Assembly (NCBI GenBank): GCA_905214425.1
Contig: CAJMLY010000001.1
Span: forward strand, 124,001-188,000
DNA length: 64,000 bases
Direction: 5' to 3'
Origin: an uncultured bacterium
GTDB taxonomy: Bacteria; Actinomycetota; Coriobacteriia; Coriobacteriales; Coriobacteriaceae
Positions 57,559 to 64,000 of this stretch are shown here, one piece after another (positions within the stretch are counted from its first letter, which is position 1; the number at the start of each line of letters is the position of its first letter). A program made the position numbers and the translations under genes. The notes beneath the pieces are model-generated. The model saw nothing but the letters and a program-made list of their open reading frames with translations. It searched no databases and was not told the DNA's origin.

Positions 57559-59805
57559 TTACGCTTTCTTGGCAGGAGCCTTAACAACAGCTGCCTTGGC
57601 CTTGGGAGCAGCCTTTTTGGTGGCTGCCTTCTTGGCCGTGGTGGACTTGGTCGAAGCCTTGGCAGCCTTCGCCTTAGCCGGAGCCTTCTTGGCAGCCGCG
57701 GCCTTGGGCTTCACCGAGGAGGCACGCTTGCGCGTCGCCTTCTTGGGCTCCTCGACCACGGGCGGCTTGTAGCTGCTCGGACCGCGGCGCTTAAGCACCA
57801 CGCCTGCCAGGCCGGGCACCCTAATCTCAATGGAGTCCATCTGCCCGTTCCAGGGATAGGGCTCACTCGAGCAGGTGTAGGGCTCCTCACCGGCATAACC
57901 GCTGCCGCCAAACTCGGGACGGTCGGAATCGAAGATGACCTCCCAGTCACCCTCGCGCGGCACGCCCACGCGGAAGCTCTCGTAGCTCGCCGGGTCAAAG
58001 TTGATCAGGATCACCAGGTCGTCGTCGACGTCCTCGCCCTGGCGCACAAAGCTCACGATGGACTGCTTGGAGTTATCCGCATCGATCCAGGTAAAGCCGT
58101 CGTCGGTGTAACCGCGCTCGTACAGGGCGGGCTCGGCGGTGTACAGGTGGTTGAGCGCCTTAATGAACGCCTGATGATGACGGTGTGTCTCGTACTCCTC
58201 GGTCAGGAACCACTGGATGGACTCGTAATAGCGCCACTCAATAAACTGGCCGATCTCGTTGCCCATAAAGTTGAGCTTTGCACCGGGATGCGTCATCTGG
58301 TAGAAAGCCAGCGTGCGCAGACCGGCAAACTGGCGCCACCAGTCGCCCGGCATGCGGCCGATCAGCGAGCACTTGCCGTGCACGACCTCGTCGTGGCTCA
58401 GCGGGCAGATGAAGTTCTCGGTAAAGGCGTACATGATGGAGAACGTGAGCAGCCCGTGGTTGCCGGGGCGCCACGGAAAATCGGTCTGCATGTAGTGCAG
58501 GGTGTCGTTCATCCAGCCCATGTCCCACTTGTAGTGGAAGCCCAGGCCGCCGTCCTGCGGCGGATAGGTCACGAGCGGCCACGCGGTGGACTCCTCGGCC
58601 ATCATCATCACGTCGGGGTAGTGCGCCTCCACAGCGCAGTTGACCTGGCGGATAAACGCGCTGGCGTCCAGGTCCTCCTCGGTACCGTACTTGTTGAACT
58701 TCTTTTGGCCCGGATCATCGATGCCAAAGTTGAGGTACAGCATACTGGACACGCCGTCCATGCGAATGCCGTCAACGTGGAAGTTCTCGAGCCAGTACAG
58801 TACGTTGGAGACCAGGAAGGAGCGGACCTCGCCGCGGGCGAAGTCAAACTTGTGCGTGCCCCAGTTGGGGTGAATCTCGTGCTCAAACAGCATGTGGCCG
58901 TTAAAGGTGGCAAGACCGTGGGAGTCGGCGCAAAAACCGCCGGGTACCCAGTCCACGATCACGCCGATGCCCGCCTCGTGGCACGCATCGATAAAGTGCA
59001 TGAGCTGCTGCGGGTTGCCGTAGCGCGACGTGGCGGCATAGTAGCCGGTCGTCTGGTAGCCCCAGGAGCCATCGAAGGGATGCTCCATAAGCGGCATGAC
59101 CTCGATATGCGTGTAGCCCATGTCGCGCACGTAGTCCACGAGCTCCACCGACAGGTCATCGTAGGTATAGAACTCGCCGCGCTGCGCGGGGAAGGGATCC
59201 ATGGGGCCGGGGTAGTTGCCGTACTCGTCGGGCTCGCCCTGCGGCGCGTCGCCGTGGCGTTTCCACGAGCCAATATGCACCTCGTAGATGTTGAGCGGCT
59301 GCGACATGTGGTTGTGGCCGGCGCGGCGCTTGAGCCACGCGGCGTCGTTCCACTTGTAGCCATCGAGGGTCCACAGCACGCTCGCGGTACCCGGGGGGCA
59401 CTCGGCCTTAAAGGCATACGGATCGGCCTTGTAGAGCTTCTCGCCCTCGTTGGTCTCGATGAGATATTTATAGAGCTGGCCCTGCTCGGCGCCGGGAATA
59501 AAGCCTTCCCAAATAGCGCTCGTATGAACGGGCACCAGTGGGTTGGCTTGCTCATCCCAGTCGTTAAATTCGCCAATGACATGGACGCTCTTTACGTCGG
59601 GCGCCCAAACGCAAAAGCGCCAGCCGCGCGTGCGCTGCTGCGTGTCGGGATGCGCGCCCATCTTTTCCCAGCTGCGCTCCCACATACCAATGCCAAACAG
59701 GTAGACATCGTCTTTGGAGAGCTCCGGTGCGTGCGGAGCCGGTTTGCGGGTTGCGGGCTTTTTTGCCGTTGGCTTTAGCTTTGTATCGCTCACGTTTGAT
59801 CCCAT
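57559..59805 (-). CDS. glgB: 1,4-alpha-glucan branching enzyme with Lys/Ala-rich C-terminal tail
   Basis: Introduces alpha-1,6 branches into glycogen. The CBM48 domain (RGWRFCVWAPDVKSVHVIGE) precedes the GH13 barrel with VIVDWVPGGFCADSHGL, the nucleophile Asp in VDGIRMDGVSSM, the Glu in MMMAEESTAW and the Asp in PLSHDEVVHGK. The final 68 residues (57562-57765) are a KKA/AKA/PAK-rich tail, the same style as the long tail of GlgA; the N-terminal 30 residues are also Lys/Pro/Ala-rich. ATG 59805 or 59808 may start it; no strong ribosome binding site is seen and a GTG 15 bases further in is also possible. It is the first gene of the glg operon. Confidence 0.92.
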   Translation of the reverse strand: MGSNVSDTKLKPTAKKPATRKPAPHAPELSKDDVYLFGIGMWERSWEKMGAHPDTQQRTRGWRFCVWAPDVKSVHVIGEFNDWDEQANPLVPVHTSAIWEGFIPGAEQGQLYKYLIETNEGEKLYKADPYAFKAECPPGTASVLWTLDGYKWNDAAWLKRRAGHNHMSQPLNIYEVHIGSWKRHGDAPQGEPDEYGNYPGPMDPFPAQRGEFYTYDDLSVELVDYVRDMGYTHIEVMPLMEHPFDGSWGYQTTGYYAATSRYGNPQQLMHFIDACHEAGIGVIVDWVPGGFCADSHGLATFNGHMLFEHEIHPNWGTHKFDFARGEVRSFLVSNVLYWLENFHVDGIRMDGVSSMLYLNFGIDDPGQKKFNKYGTEEDLDASAFIRQVNCAVEAHYPDVMMMAEESTAWPLVTYPPQDGGLGFHYKWDMGWMNDTLHYMQTDFPWRPGNHGLLTFSIMYAFTENFICPLSHDEVVHGKCSLIGRMPGDWWRQFAGLRTLAFYQMTHPGAKLNFMGNEIGQFIEWRYYESIQWFLTEEYETHRHHQAFIKALNHLYTAEPALYERGYTDDGFTWIDADNSKQSIVSFVRQGEDVDDDLVILINFDPASYESFRVGVPREGDWEVIFDSDRPEFGGSGYAGEEPYTCSSEPYPWNGQMDSIEIRVPGLAGVVLKRRGPSSYKPPVVEEPKKATRKRASSVKPKAAAAKKAPAKAKAAKASTKSTTAKKAATKKAAPKAKAAVVKAPAKKA

Positions 59806-59869
59806 CATGACGCGGCAGCGTGTTGCCTTGGTGACTAGATGCGAAAGGTCCAAGGCTGCACGAATCGAA

Positions 59870-60139
59870 GGGACGGCGAAGTTTCTGTGATTCGTTCCAC
59901 CTCGCGTGCTCGGTGGAACTTTCGGCAGAAACTACGATAACACCTGTGCGTTAGTTTTATGGACGAAAGCGGATTTGCGGGTGCGTTTAATCGGTAAGCG
60001 ACATGTTTATACCACTGGCAGAATTGCCGTGGTAAAACTCTTGACAGTTTTACCAATTTGGGTTTCAAAATTGTTTGGCTGACGTTTGGTAAAACGTTTT
60101 TAGCAGGATGTTTACCATTTGATATCGAAAGGTTCGTTT
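59870..60139. promoter_or_regulatory. Divergent control region between glgB and the HAD phosphatase gene, with repeated GGTAAAAC boxes
   Basis: GGTAAAAC occurs at 60031-60038 and 60088-60095, and its inverse at 60047-60054. The second direct copy is part of the palindrome AAAACGTTTT (60091-60100), the centre form of LacI-family operators. TTGACA lies at 60041-60046 (plus). On the minus strand, TTACCA and TATAAA (about 60010) are 18 bases apart. A sugar-responsive LacI-type repressor of the glycogen operon is a reasonable guess. Confidence 0.5.
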
Positions 60140-60829
60140 ATGTCCAATACCGCCGCTCCCAAGGTTGCTTTTATTTTCGATTGCGACGGCACGCTGGTTA
60201 ATAGCACCCCCGTATGGGCCTATGCTCAGCCAGAGTTATTGCACCGCCACGGAGTTGACGTGACGGTAGACGATTTTGCCCAGTTTGAGCATCTTTCGCT
60301 CGAGGACGAATGCCAGGCCTACCACGACACGTGGGGCATTGGCGCGAATGGCGAGGAGCTCTACCGCGAGCTGGGCGAGATTTTGATTGATGGGTACTCC
60401 AAGGTGCCGCCGCGCGAGGGGCTCCTGGCGTTTTTGGGGCAGGCACAGGAGGCCGGTATTGCCATGTGCGTTGCTACGTCCACGCCGGCCGAGCTGGTTA
60501 AGTCTGCGCTTGCGGGTGCCGGGCTCGATGCCTACATGGAGTTTGTGACCACCACGGGCGAGGCAGGTCGCTCTAAGCAGTTCCCCGACGTATACGAGCT
60601 GGCGCTGCGCCGCCTGGAGGAGCGCCATGGGCACAAGTTTGAGCGCGCTTGGGTGTTTGAGGACGCCGTCTTTGGCCTAAAGAGCTCTGGCACCGCCGGC
60701 TTTAAGCGTGTAGGTATTTATGACCCGCACGGCCGTATGAAACGCGACGATGTGCGCGCAAACTGCGATATCTTTATCGACAGCTACGAGGAGCTGGATC
60801 TGGCCCGCGTACTTTCGTTTGAGGGATAG
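60140..60829 (+). CDS. HAD-superfamily hydrolase (beta-phosphoglucomutase / phosphatase-like, subfamily IA)
   Basis: A 229-aa haloacid-dehalogenase-type enzyme. Motif I is FIFDCDGTLVNSTPVW (nucleophile Asp and acid Asp), motif II is in CVATSTPAEL, motif III Lys is in AGRSKQFPD and motif IV is WVFEDAVFGLKSS. A helical cap (about residues 18-85) places it in subfamily IA. The substrate may be a sugar phosphate, in line with its divergent promoter shared with the glycogen operon, but pyrophosphatase or phosphoglycolate roles are not excluded. GAAAGG lies eight bases before ATG 60140. The next gene is nine bases away. Confidence 0.85.
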   Translation: MSNTAAPKVAFIFDCDGTLVNSTPVWAYAQPELLHRHGVDVTVDDFAQFEHLSLEDECQAYHDTWGIGANGEELYRELGEILIDGYSKVPPREGLLAFLGQAQEAGIAMCVATSTPAELVKSALAGAGLDAYMEFVTTTGEAGRSKQFPDVYELALRRLEERHGHKFERAWVFEDAVFGLKSSGTAGFKRVGIYDPHGRMKRDDVRANCDIFIDSYEELDLARVLSFEG

Positions 60830-60838
60830 GCGAGGGCT

Positions 60839-61480
60839 GTGGCTTGCAAGGTATTAGTGGTCTGCGGCTCGCCCGTGGTGGCGAGCGCGGATCTGTTGCG
60901 TAGGCTAGTAGGGGAATGTGACCACGTTGTCGCCGTGGACCGCGGACTCGATGCGCTGCTGGGCGCTGGCCTGAGCTGCGACGTCTATGTGGGGGATGCC
61001 GACACGGTGAGCGATGCGGGCCGCGCGTTGGTCGATGCCGCCGAGGACTTTGAAGTGGAGCGCCACAACCCCTACAAGGACTACACCGATCTGGCTCTGG
61101 CGCTCGATTCCGTCCGCCGCCGCTGGCCCGGTGCCGAAGTGGTTGCGACCTGCGCCACTGGCGGCCGTCCGGACATGGCGCTTTCCGTACTGGGCTTGCT
61201 CGCAGGCTACGAGGATGCCCCTGTCTGGATTGCCGAGGACATGGTGGTCGCCCGCATTCTTCGCGCAGGCGAATCGTGGACCATTGAGGGCGCCGAAGGC
61301 AAGACGTTTTCCATCATTGCCATTGCCCCCAACACCGAGGTAAGCGAACACGGCCTAGAATGGGAGCTAGATCACAGCCCCCTGGGTCTGTTGGCCGACA
61401 CGGGTATCAGCAACGTCGTCAGGGGTACGGCCAAGATCCAAGTCCACCAAGGTGTTGCGATCGGTTATTTGCTGGCGTGA
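60839..61480 (+). CDS. Thiamine pyrophosphokinase
   Basis: Transfers pyrophosphate from ATP to thiamine to make the coenzyme TPP. The 213-aa protein shows VVAVDRGLDALLGAGLSCDVYVGDADT (acidic metal site), the signature NPYKDYTDLALALD, and CATGGRPDMALSVL. The C-terminal domain has FSIIAIAPNTEVS and the GISNVV segment, where thiamine kinases mostly have SNxx. The GTG start at 60839 follows the HAD gene by nine bases, so the two form a small operon. Confidence 0.88.
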   Translation: MACKVLVVCGSPVVASADLLRRLVGECDHVVAVDRGLDALLGAGLSCDVYVGDADTVSDAGRALVDAAEDFEVERHNPYKDYTDLALALDSVRRRWPGAEVVATCATGGRPDMALSVLGLLAGYEDAPVWIAEDMVVARILRAGESWTIEGAEGKTFSIIAIAPNTEVSEHGLEWELDHSPLGLLADTGISNVVRGTAKIQVHQGVAIGYLLA

Positions 61481-61541
61481 GGGTTTTATCGGGACGGGGC
61501 TGAATTGGCTAATTTTGGCAACGCCAAAAAAGATATATAGA

Positions 61542-61656
61542 ATAAGTGGTTGGAAGTTGTTAAACGATCGGTTGGTTTCCGTAAACGGGATTCTGTTTAA
61601 TCCAACCACTTATCTAACAACCCGCTCGTATACAAATCCAACCACATGCTTAACAA
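61542..61656. repeat. Short repeat cluster left of the HEPN-like gene
   Basis: Two direct copies of TCCAACCAC-N3-YTAACAA-type units (61601-61620 and 61637-61656), and an inverted partial copy (61542-61554) that is the exact inverse of 61601-61613. Related units lie on the other side of the gene at 62470 and 62528. Confidence 0.75.
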
Positions 61657-62348
61657 CTTTGCTTTTTGATTAAAGATCTGAAGTCCACCACGCCTTGGCG
61701 GGAAAGTCCTTTCCCCGTCGAGTATTCTCGATCGCGCTCGGGGTCTTCCTCGACGAATTTGCACACACCCTTTGCTATGAGAGAGATGAGCCCTTCAAGC
61801 TTGACGACGCAATCGAACTCGCAGTCCTGTTGGCTTCCATGTCCGATTCCTTTATGCCCATAACTCGCGATTATCCCGCGCGCATCGCCCTGTACACAAA
61901 CCCCGATGGCTTTGTAGGGGCTATACTCTTCGCCCCTTCCCTCGATGACCGACGACCCCGCATGGATCACCGCGCAGCGAAGCTGATAGAGATCCGATGC
62001 CGTAAAGATGCCTCGCTTCTCTATCGTCTCAAACTCCTCTTTTATCTCATCTGGGCGCTTCTCGCCCTTGCGCGCATTGGTCATTTTTCTCCCATCGTAC
62101 GGGAGCCCCAGGTACTCCTTGCACCATTTCCGGTAATCCGTCCCGTCGATGTTTGCACATACGTCTGGGATGGTCACTACGAGAGTCAAAGCGGCGAGCA
62201 GCAGCCCTGCGTCGAAGGCGTTTTCGCACTCTTCCACAAGCCTGCTGGGCGTACGGCAGACGACGGTGGGGAACCCGTATTCGTTATCACTGCATTTTAA
62301 ACACGTAGAGGGCATTGGCTCCCAATCGGCAATTGCGGTCACGCTCAT
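61650..62348 (-). CDS. Uncharacterised protein with a HEPN-like RX4H motif
   Basis: A 232-aa protein that I cannot assign to a named family. It is mostly helical. The central stretch LLLAALTLVVTIPDVCA, then YRKWCKEYLGLPYDG and the segment FTASDLYQLRCAVIHAGSS, contains an RX4H motif (R-CAVI-H) as in HEPN-type ribonucleases and HEPN-like proteins, many of which act in toxin-antitoxin or phage-defence systems. It has nine or more Cys residues. Base composition is clearly lower in GC than the flanking genes. The gene is flanked by short repeats and lies next to tRNA-Ala. ATG 62348 overlaps the stop of a small reading frame upstream. Confidence 0.6.
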   Translation of the reverse strand: MSVTAIADWEPMPSTCLKCSDNEYGFPTVVCRTPSRLVEECENAFDAGLLLAALTLVVTIPDVCANIDGTDYRKWCKEYLGLPYDGRKMTNARKGEKRPDEIKEEFETIEKRGIFTASDLYQLRCAVIHAGSSVIEGRGEEYSPYKAIGVCVQGDARGIIASYGHKGIGHGSQQDCEFDCVVKLEGLISLIAKGVCKFVEEDPERDREYSTGKGLSRQGVVDFRSLIKKQSC

Positions 62349-62398
62349 AACACCTCGCCCGTTTCTGTGTCGATTTCGAATGCGGACTTCTCAGCCAT
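62345..62398 (-). CDS. Possible 17-aa leader ORF coupled to the HEPN-like gene
   Basis: Reads MAEKSAFEIDTETGEVL from ATG 62398 with GAGAGGA seven bases ahead, a better ribosome binding site than that of the HEPN-like gene itself. Its TGA overlaps the ATG of the larger gene (ATGA). This looks like a translational-coupling leader. It is too short to judge by composition. Confidence 0.4.
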   Translation of the reverse strand: MAEKSAFEIDTETGEVL

Positions 62399-62469
62399 GG
62401 TCGGTCCTCTCTGGCAAAGACGATTTCAGCCAGAGATTTTACAAGTTCAATGAGTTACTTCGCGTTAAA

Positions 62470-62536
62470 TCCAACCATTGGCTTAACAAAACGGTAGGAG
62501 ACTTTCTTCAACCGGAAAACTAACAAATCCAACCAG
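62470..62536. repeat. Short repeat cluster right of the HEPN-like gene
   Basis: TCCAACCATTGGCTTAACAA at 62470-62489 and a partial TCCAACCAG at 62528-62536 (preceded by CTAACAAA) repeat the units at 61601 and 61637 in the same orientation. Confidence 0.75.
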
Positions 62537-62618
62537 TATTTTTCATACGCGTCAAAAATAGCTACAGAGAGATGTCCTAGATAAACCCGTAAGTAAGACA
62601 ATCAATCAAAATTCCCGC

Positions 62619-62647
62619 TTGCATCAAGCAAAATATTCCCCTATAGT
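62619..62647 (+). promoter_or_regulatory. Promoter of tRNA-Ala
   Basis: TTGCAT (62619-62624) and TATAGT (62642-62647) are 17 bases apart, 13 bases before the tRNA. Confidence 0.75.
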
Positions 62648-62660
62648 ATCCACCAGTCAC

Positions 62661-62736
62661 GGGGGCGTAGCTCAGCTGGGAGAGCGCTTGACTGGCAGTC
62701 AAGAGGTCAGGGGTTCGATCCCCCTCGTCTCCACCA
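62661..62736 (+). tRNA. tRNA-Ala (anticodon GGC)
   Basis: The cloverleaf is complete: acceptor GGGGGCG with CGTCTCC, including the G3-U70 pair that identifies alanine tRNA; anticodon stem CTTGA/TCAAG around CTGGCAG (anticodon GGC); T-arm AGGGG-TTCGATC-CCCCT; CCA encoded. Confidence 0.97.
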
Positions 62737-62750
62737 TCGTGAATGTAAAG

Positions 62751-62776
62751 GCCTTCGGAATTCCGAAGGCTTTTTT
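62751..62776 (+). terminator. Rho-independent terminator of tRNA-Ala
   Basis: A perfect palindrome GCCTTCGGAATTCCGAAGGC (62751-62770) followed by six T. Confidence 0.92.
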
Positions 62777-63512
62777 ATGCGAAAACACCACACGCCACTA
62801 ACCCCACCTACGCCAACAAAAAGTTGCACAATTTATTTCACATGTCTGTACATAGTTTGTTGGACAAACGCGATTACCAGCACGCCTCGCTGGTCAATTC
62901 GGGCTTCAGGAACGTCTCTAATCATCGCTTGCACCCCAATAACCTGCATCAACGTGAACAACATCCCAAAACAACCCCCTTAAGCACGTCAAATGAACGA
63001 TATGTTGTCCAACACAACCCAAATCAGTTTTGCTATCAGCTTGTGCTAGGATACTTAGCGTTACATGAGTTCAACTGTGCTCACGGCTTCAGCAAGCCAT
63101 AAAGCGTAGGGTCGATCAGCATCCGGCCGTAACGGCGGTGCCAGAAACACCACGAGCTCCAATAAAGAAGTCATGCGACCTAAATTGTTTGCATTAAGTT
63201 GTTTCTAAGTTGAAAATGAGTAGTGGTTTGCATGTCAAGGCGTAGCAGTTCTGCAGCTGTTTGCGTGCGGTCCAGTTTTGTACCCGCTTGACTGGTTCGC
63301 ACGCAGCCAGCTGGGGTCGCCGTCATTTTTGCGATACACGTCCGCGACTCTAGCAACTGCGCTTATACATACCGTTCACGGTGGGGCAGAGCCACGTGCT
63401 TGTCTAACTGGGCTCAGGGTTTGAATATGGAGCGCCTTCGCGCACAAGCGCCCTGGCGAAGCCATACCCAAACCCCGTGAGCCACACGTAAGACAGCAAG
63501 GGGGTGGTGCTC
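62777..63512 (+). promoter_or_regulatory. Gene-free leader region before the NusG-like gene, with strong hairpins
   Basis: No convincing protein gene is seen in these 736 bases. It holds an inverted pair TGTTGGACAA / TTGTCCAACA (62859-62868 and 63005-63014), a possible -10 (GATACT near 63049), a hairpin GCGTGCG...CGCACGC (about 63264-63306) and, right before the gene, a long imperfect hairpin from GGGTTTG (about 63417) to CAAACCC (about 63477) with an inner CTTCGC/GCGAAG stem. The last two would lie in the 5' UTR and could be control elements. Confidence 0.5.
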
Positions 63513-64000
63513 GTGTGGTACGTAATCCAGGTCATTAACGGTCGCGAAGACGTAATGCGCGAGCGCATCGAGCATTTGGTGCCGGCGAGCGCCATGCTGG
63601 AGCTCTTTTATCCCCAATTTCAAACCGAGATCAAGGTTCACGGCGAATGGGTCGATACGACCAAGCCGCTCTTTCCCGGTTATCTTATCTGCGATACGGC
63701 AGATCCCCGCACCGTGCAACAGTATCTGCTGCGCATGGACGACTTTGCCCGGGTGTTATCTCAGAACGGTCAGTTTGTGCCGCTGGCAAAAGAAGAGGTC
63801 CAGCTTATTGGCGGCTTTACGCATAAGGGAAACCGCGTAGTGCCCATGAGCGAGGCCCTAAAAGACGGTGACCAAGTCGTAGTGACGGCTGGTCCGCTGC
63901 TGGGCCACGAGGGCCTCATTAAAACTATTAACAGACGCAAGAGCACTGCTTTTTTGGAGCTCAACCTGTGCGGCCGACGCGTAACCACGCGCGTTGGTCT
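63513..64000 (+). CDS. NusG-family specialised antiterminator (LoaP/UpxY/RfaH type), 3' truncated by the window
   Basis: Binds elongating RNA polymerase and lets it read through terminators in long operons. Translation from GTG 63513 begins VWYVIQVINGREDVMRERI (the NusG N-terminal domain opening), continues through TTKPLFPGYLICDT, and has a KOW-type C-terminal segment (VVVTAGPLLGHEGLIKTINRR). AAGGGGG at 63498-63504 supports GTG 63513; GTGs at 63504 and 63507 overlap it. About 162 codons are visible and the stop is outside. In gut bacteria this class sits at the head of capsule, exopolysaccharide or antibiotic gene clusters, so such a cluster may follow. Confidence 0.82.
   Translation, partial: MWYVIQVINGREDVMRERIEHLVPASAMLELFYPQFQTEIKVHGEWVDTTKPLFPGYLICDTADPRTVQQYLLRMDDFARVLSQNGQFVPLAKEEVQLIGGFTHKGNRVVPMSEALKDGDQVVVTAGPLLGHEGLIKTINRRKSTAFLELNLCGRRVTTRVG

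Noticed and set aside
53757..57584. A very long open frame (over 1200 codons) on the plus strand across glgC and glgP
   Set aside because: It lies antisense to two certain enzymes, its protein is low in complexity and has no domain. It results from high GC codon use on the other strand. The same holds for the plus-strand frames at 57544-59778, 46802-48415 and 51101-52588.
61512..61530. TTTTGGC-AAC-GCCAAAA hairpin as a terminator of the thiamine pyrophosphokinase gene
   Set aside because: The T-run precedes and the A-run follows the stem on both strands, the reverse of an intrinsic terminator.
61695..62300. Plus-strand open frame opposite the HEPN-like gene
   Set aside because: The minus-strand frame has a better start, a coupled leader frame and a recognisable helical RX4H protein; the plus frame lacks a ribosome binding site.

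Overview
The window is chromosomal DNA from a high-GC bacterium with strong AGGAGG-type ribosome binding sites. Four things suggest a Collinsella-like member of the Coriobacteriia: a GlgC/GlgD-type glycogen operon, a PG-binding L,D-transpeptidase, a complete anaerobic (cbi) cobalamin operon, and many palindromic intergenic repeats. This assignment is inferred from gene content; no marker gene was compared.

Layout. 1-7.6 kb: two tandem PfkB-family sugar-phosphate kinases, a CCA-adding enzyme, two identical tRNA-Glu(CTC) genes, a flippase-like membrane protein, a TetR regulator and a radical SAM protein. 7.8-29.6 kb: a cobalamin island with two divergent transcription units. The minus unit is headed by a cobalamin riboswitch and encodes an exported CbiK-type cobaltochelatase, a lipoprotein and a FecBCD/BtuCD-type ABC importer. 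The plus unit is a tightly overlapping run of 17 genes (cbiF, cbiD, a 77-aa unknown, cbiG, cbiH, cbiET, cbiA, cobT, cobU, cobS, a cobU-like/cobC fusion, cbiB, cobD, cbiP, a BtuR-type adenosyltransferase, cbiC, cbiJ). It covers most of the path from cobalt-precorrin to adenosylcobalamin, but cbiL is not in the window. The island is bracketed by direct copies of one repeat arm and ends with a relic of an IS21-type transposase gene.

29.8-36.8 kb (minus strand): a MacA/MacB-type export system, a YkuD L,D-transpeptidase and a single-chain L-serine ammonia-lyase. 37-46 kb: core metabolism and translation genes (metK, gltX, priA, def, fmt, rsmB), separated by several different long inverted-repeat elements. 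46.4-59.8 kb (minus strand): an FmdB zinc ribbon, a GH13-GH77 fusion enzyme and the glycogen operon glgB-glgP-glgC-glgD-glgA. GlgA and GlgB both carry Lys/Ala-rich histone-H1-like C-terminal tails. 60.1-64 kb: a HAD phosphatase, a thiamine pyrophosphokinase, a HEPN-like gene flanked by 20-bp repeats, tRNA-Ala(GGC), and the start of a NusG-like (LoaP/UpxY type) antiterminator behind a long structured leader. The antiterminator suggests that a surface-polysaccharide or similar long operon lies beyond the window.

The most unusual signals are: the riboswitch-controlled exported chelatase plus importer module; the island boundary structure; the histone-like tails on two glycogen enzymes; the repeat-flanked HEPN-like cassette; and a set of intergenic palindromes in which the stem extensions differ between copies but remain complementary.
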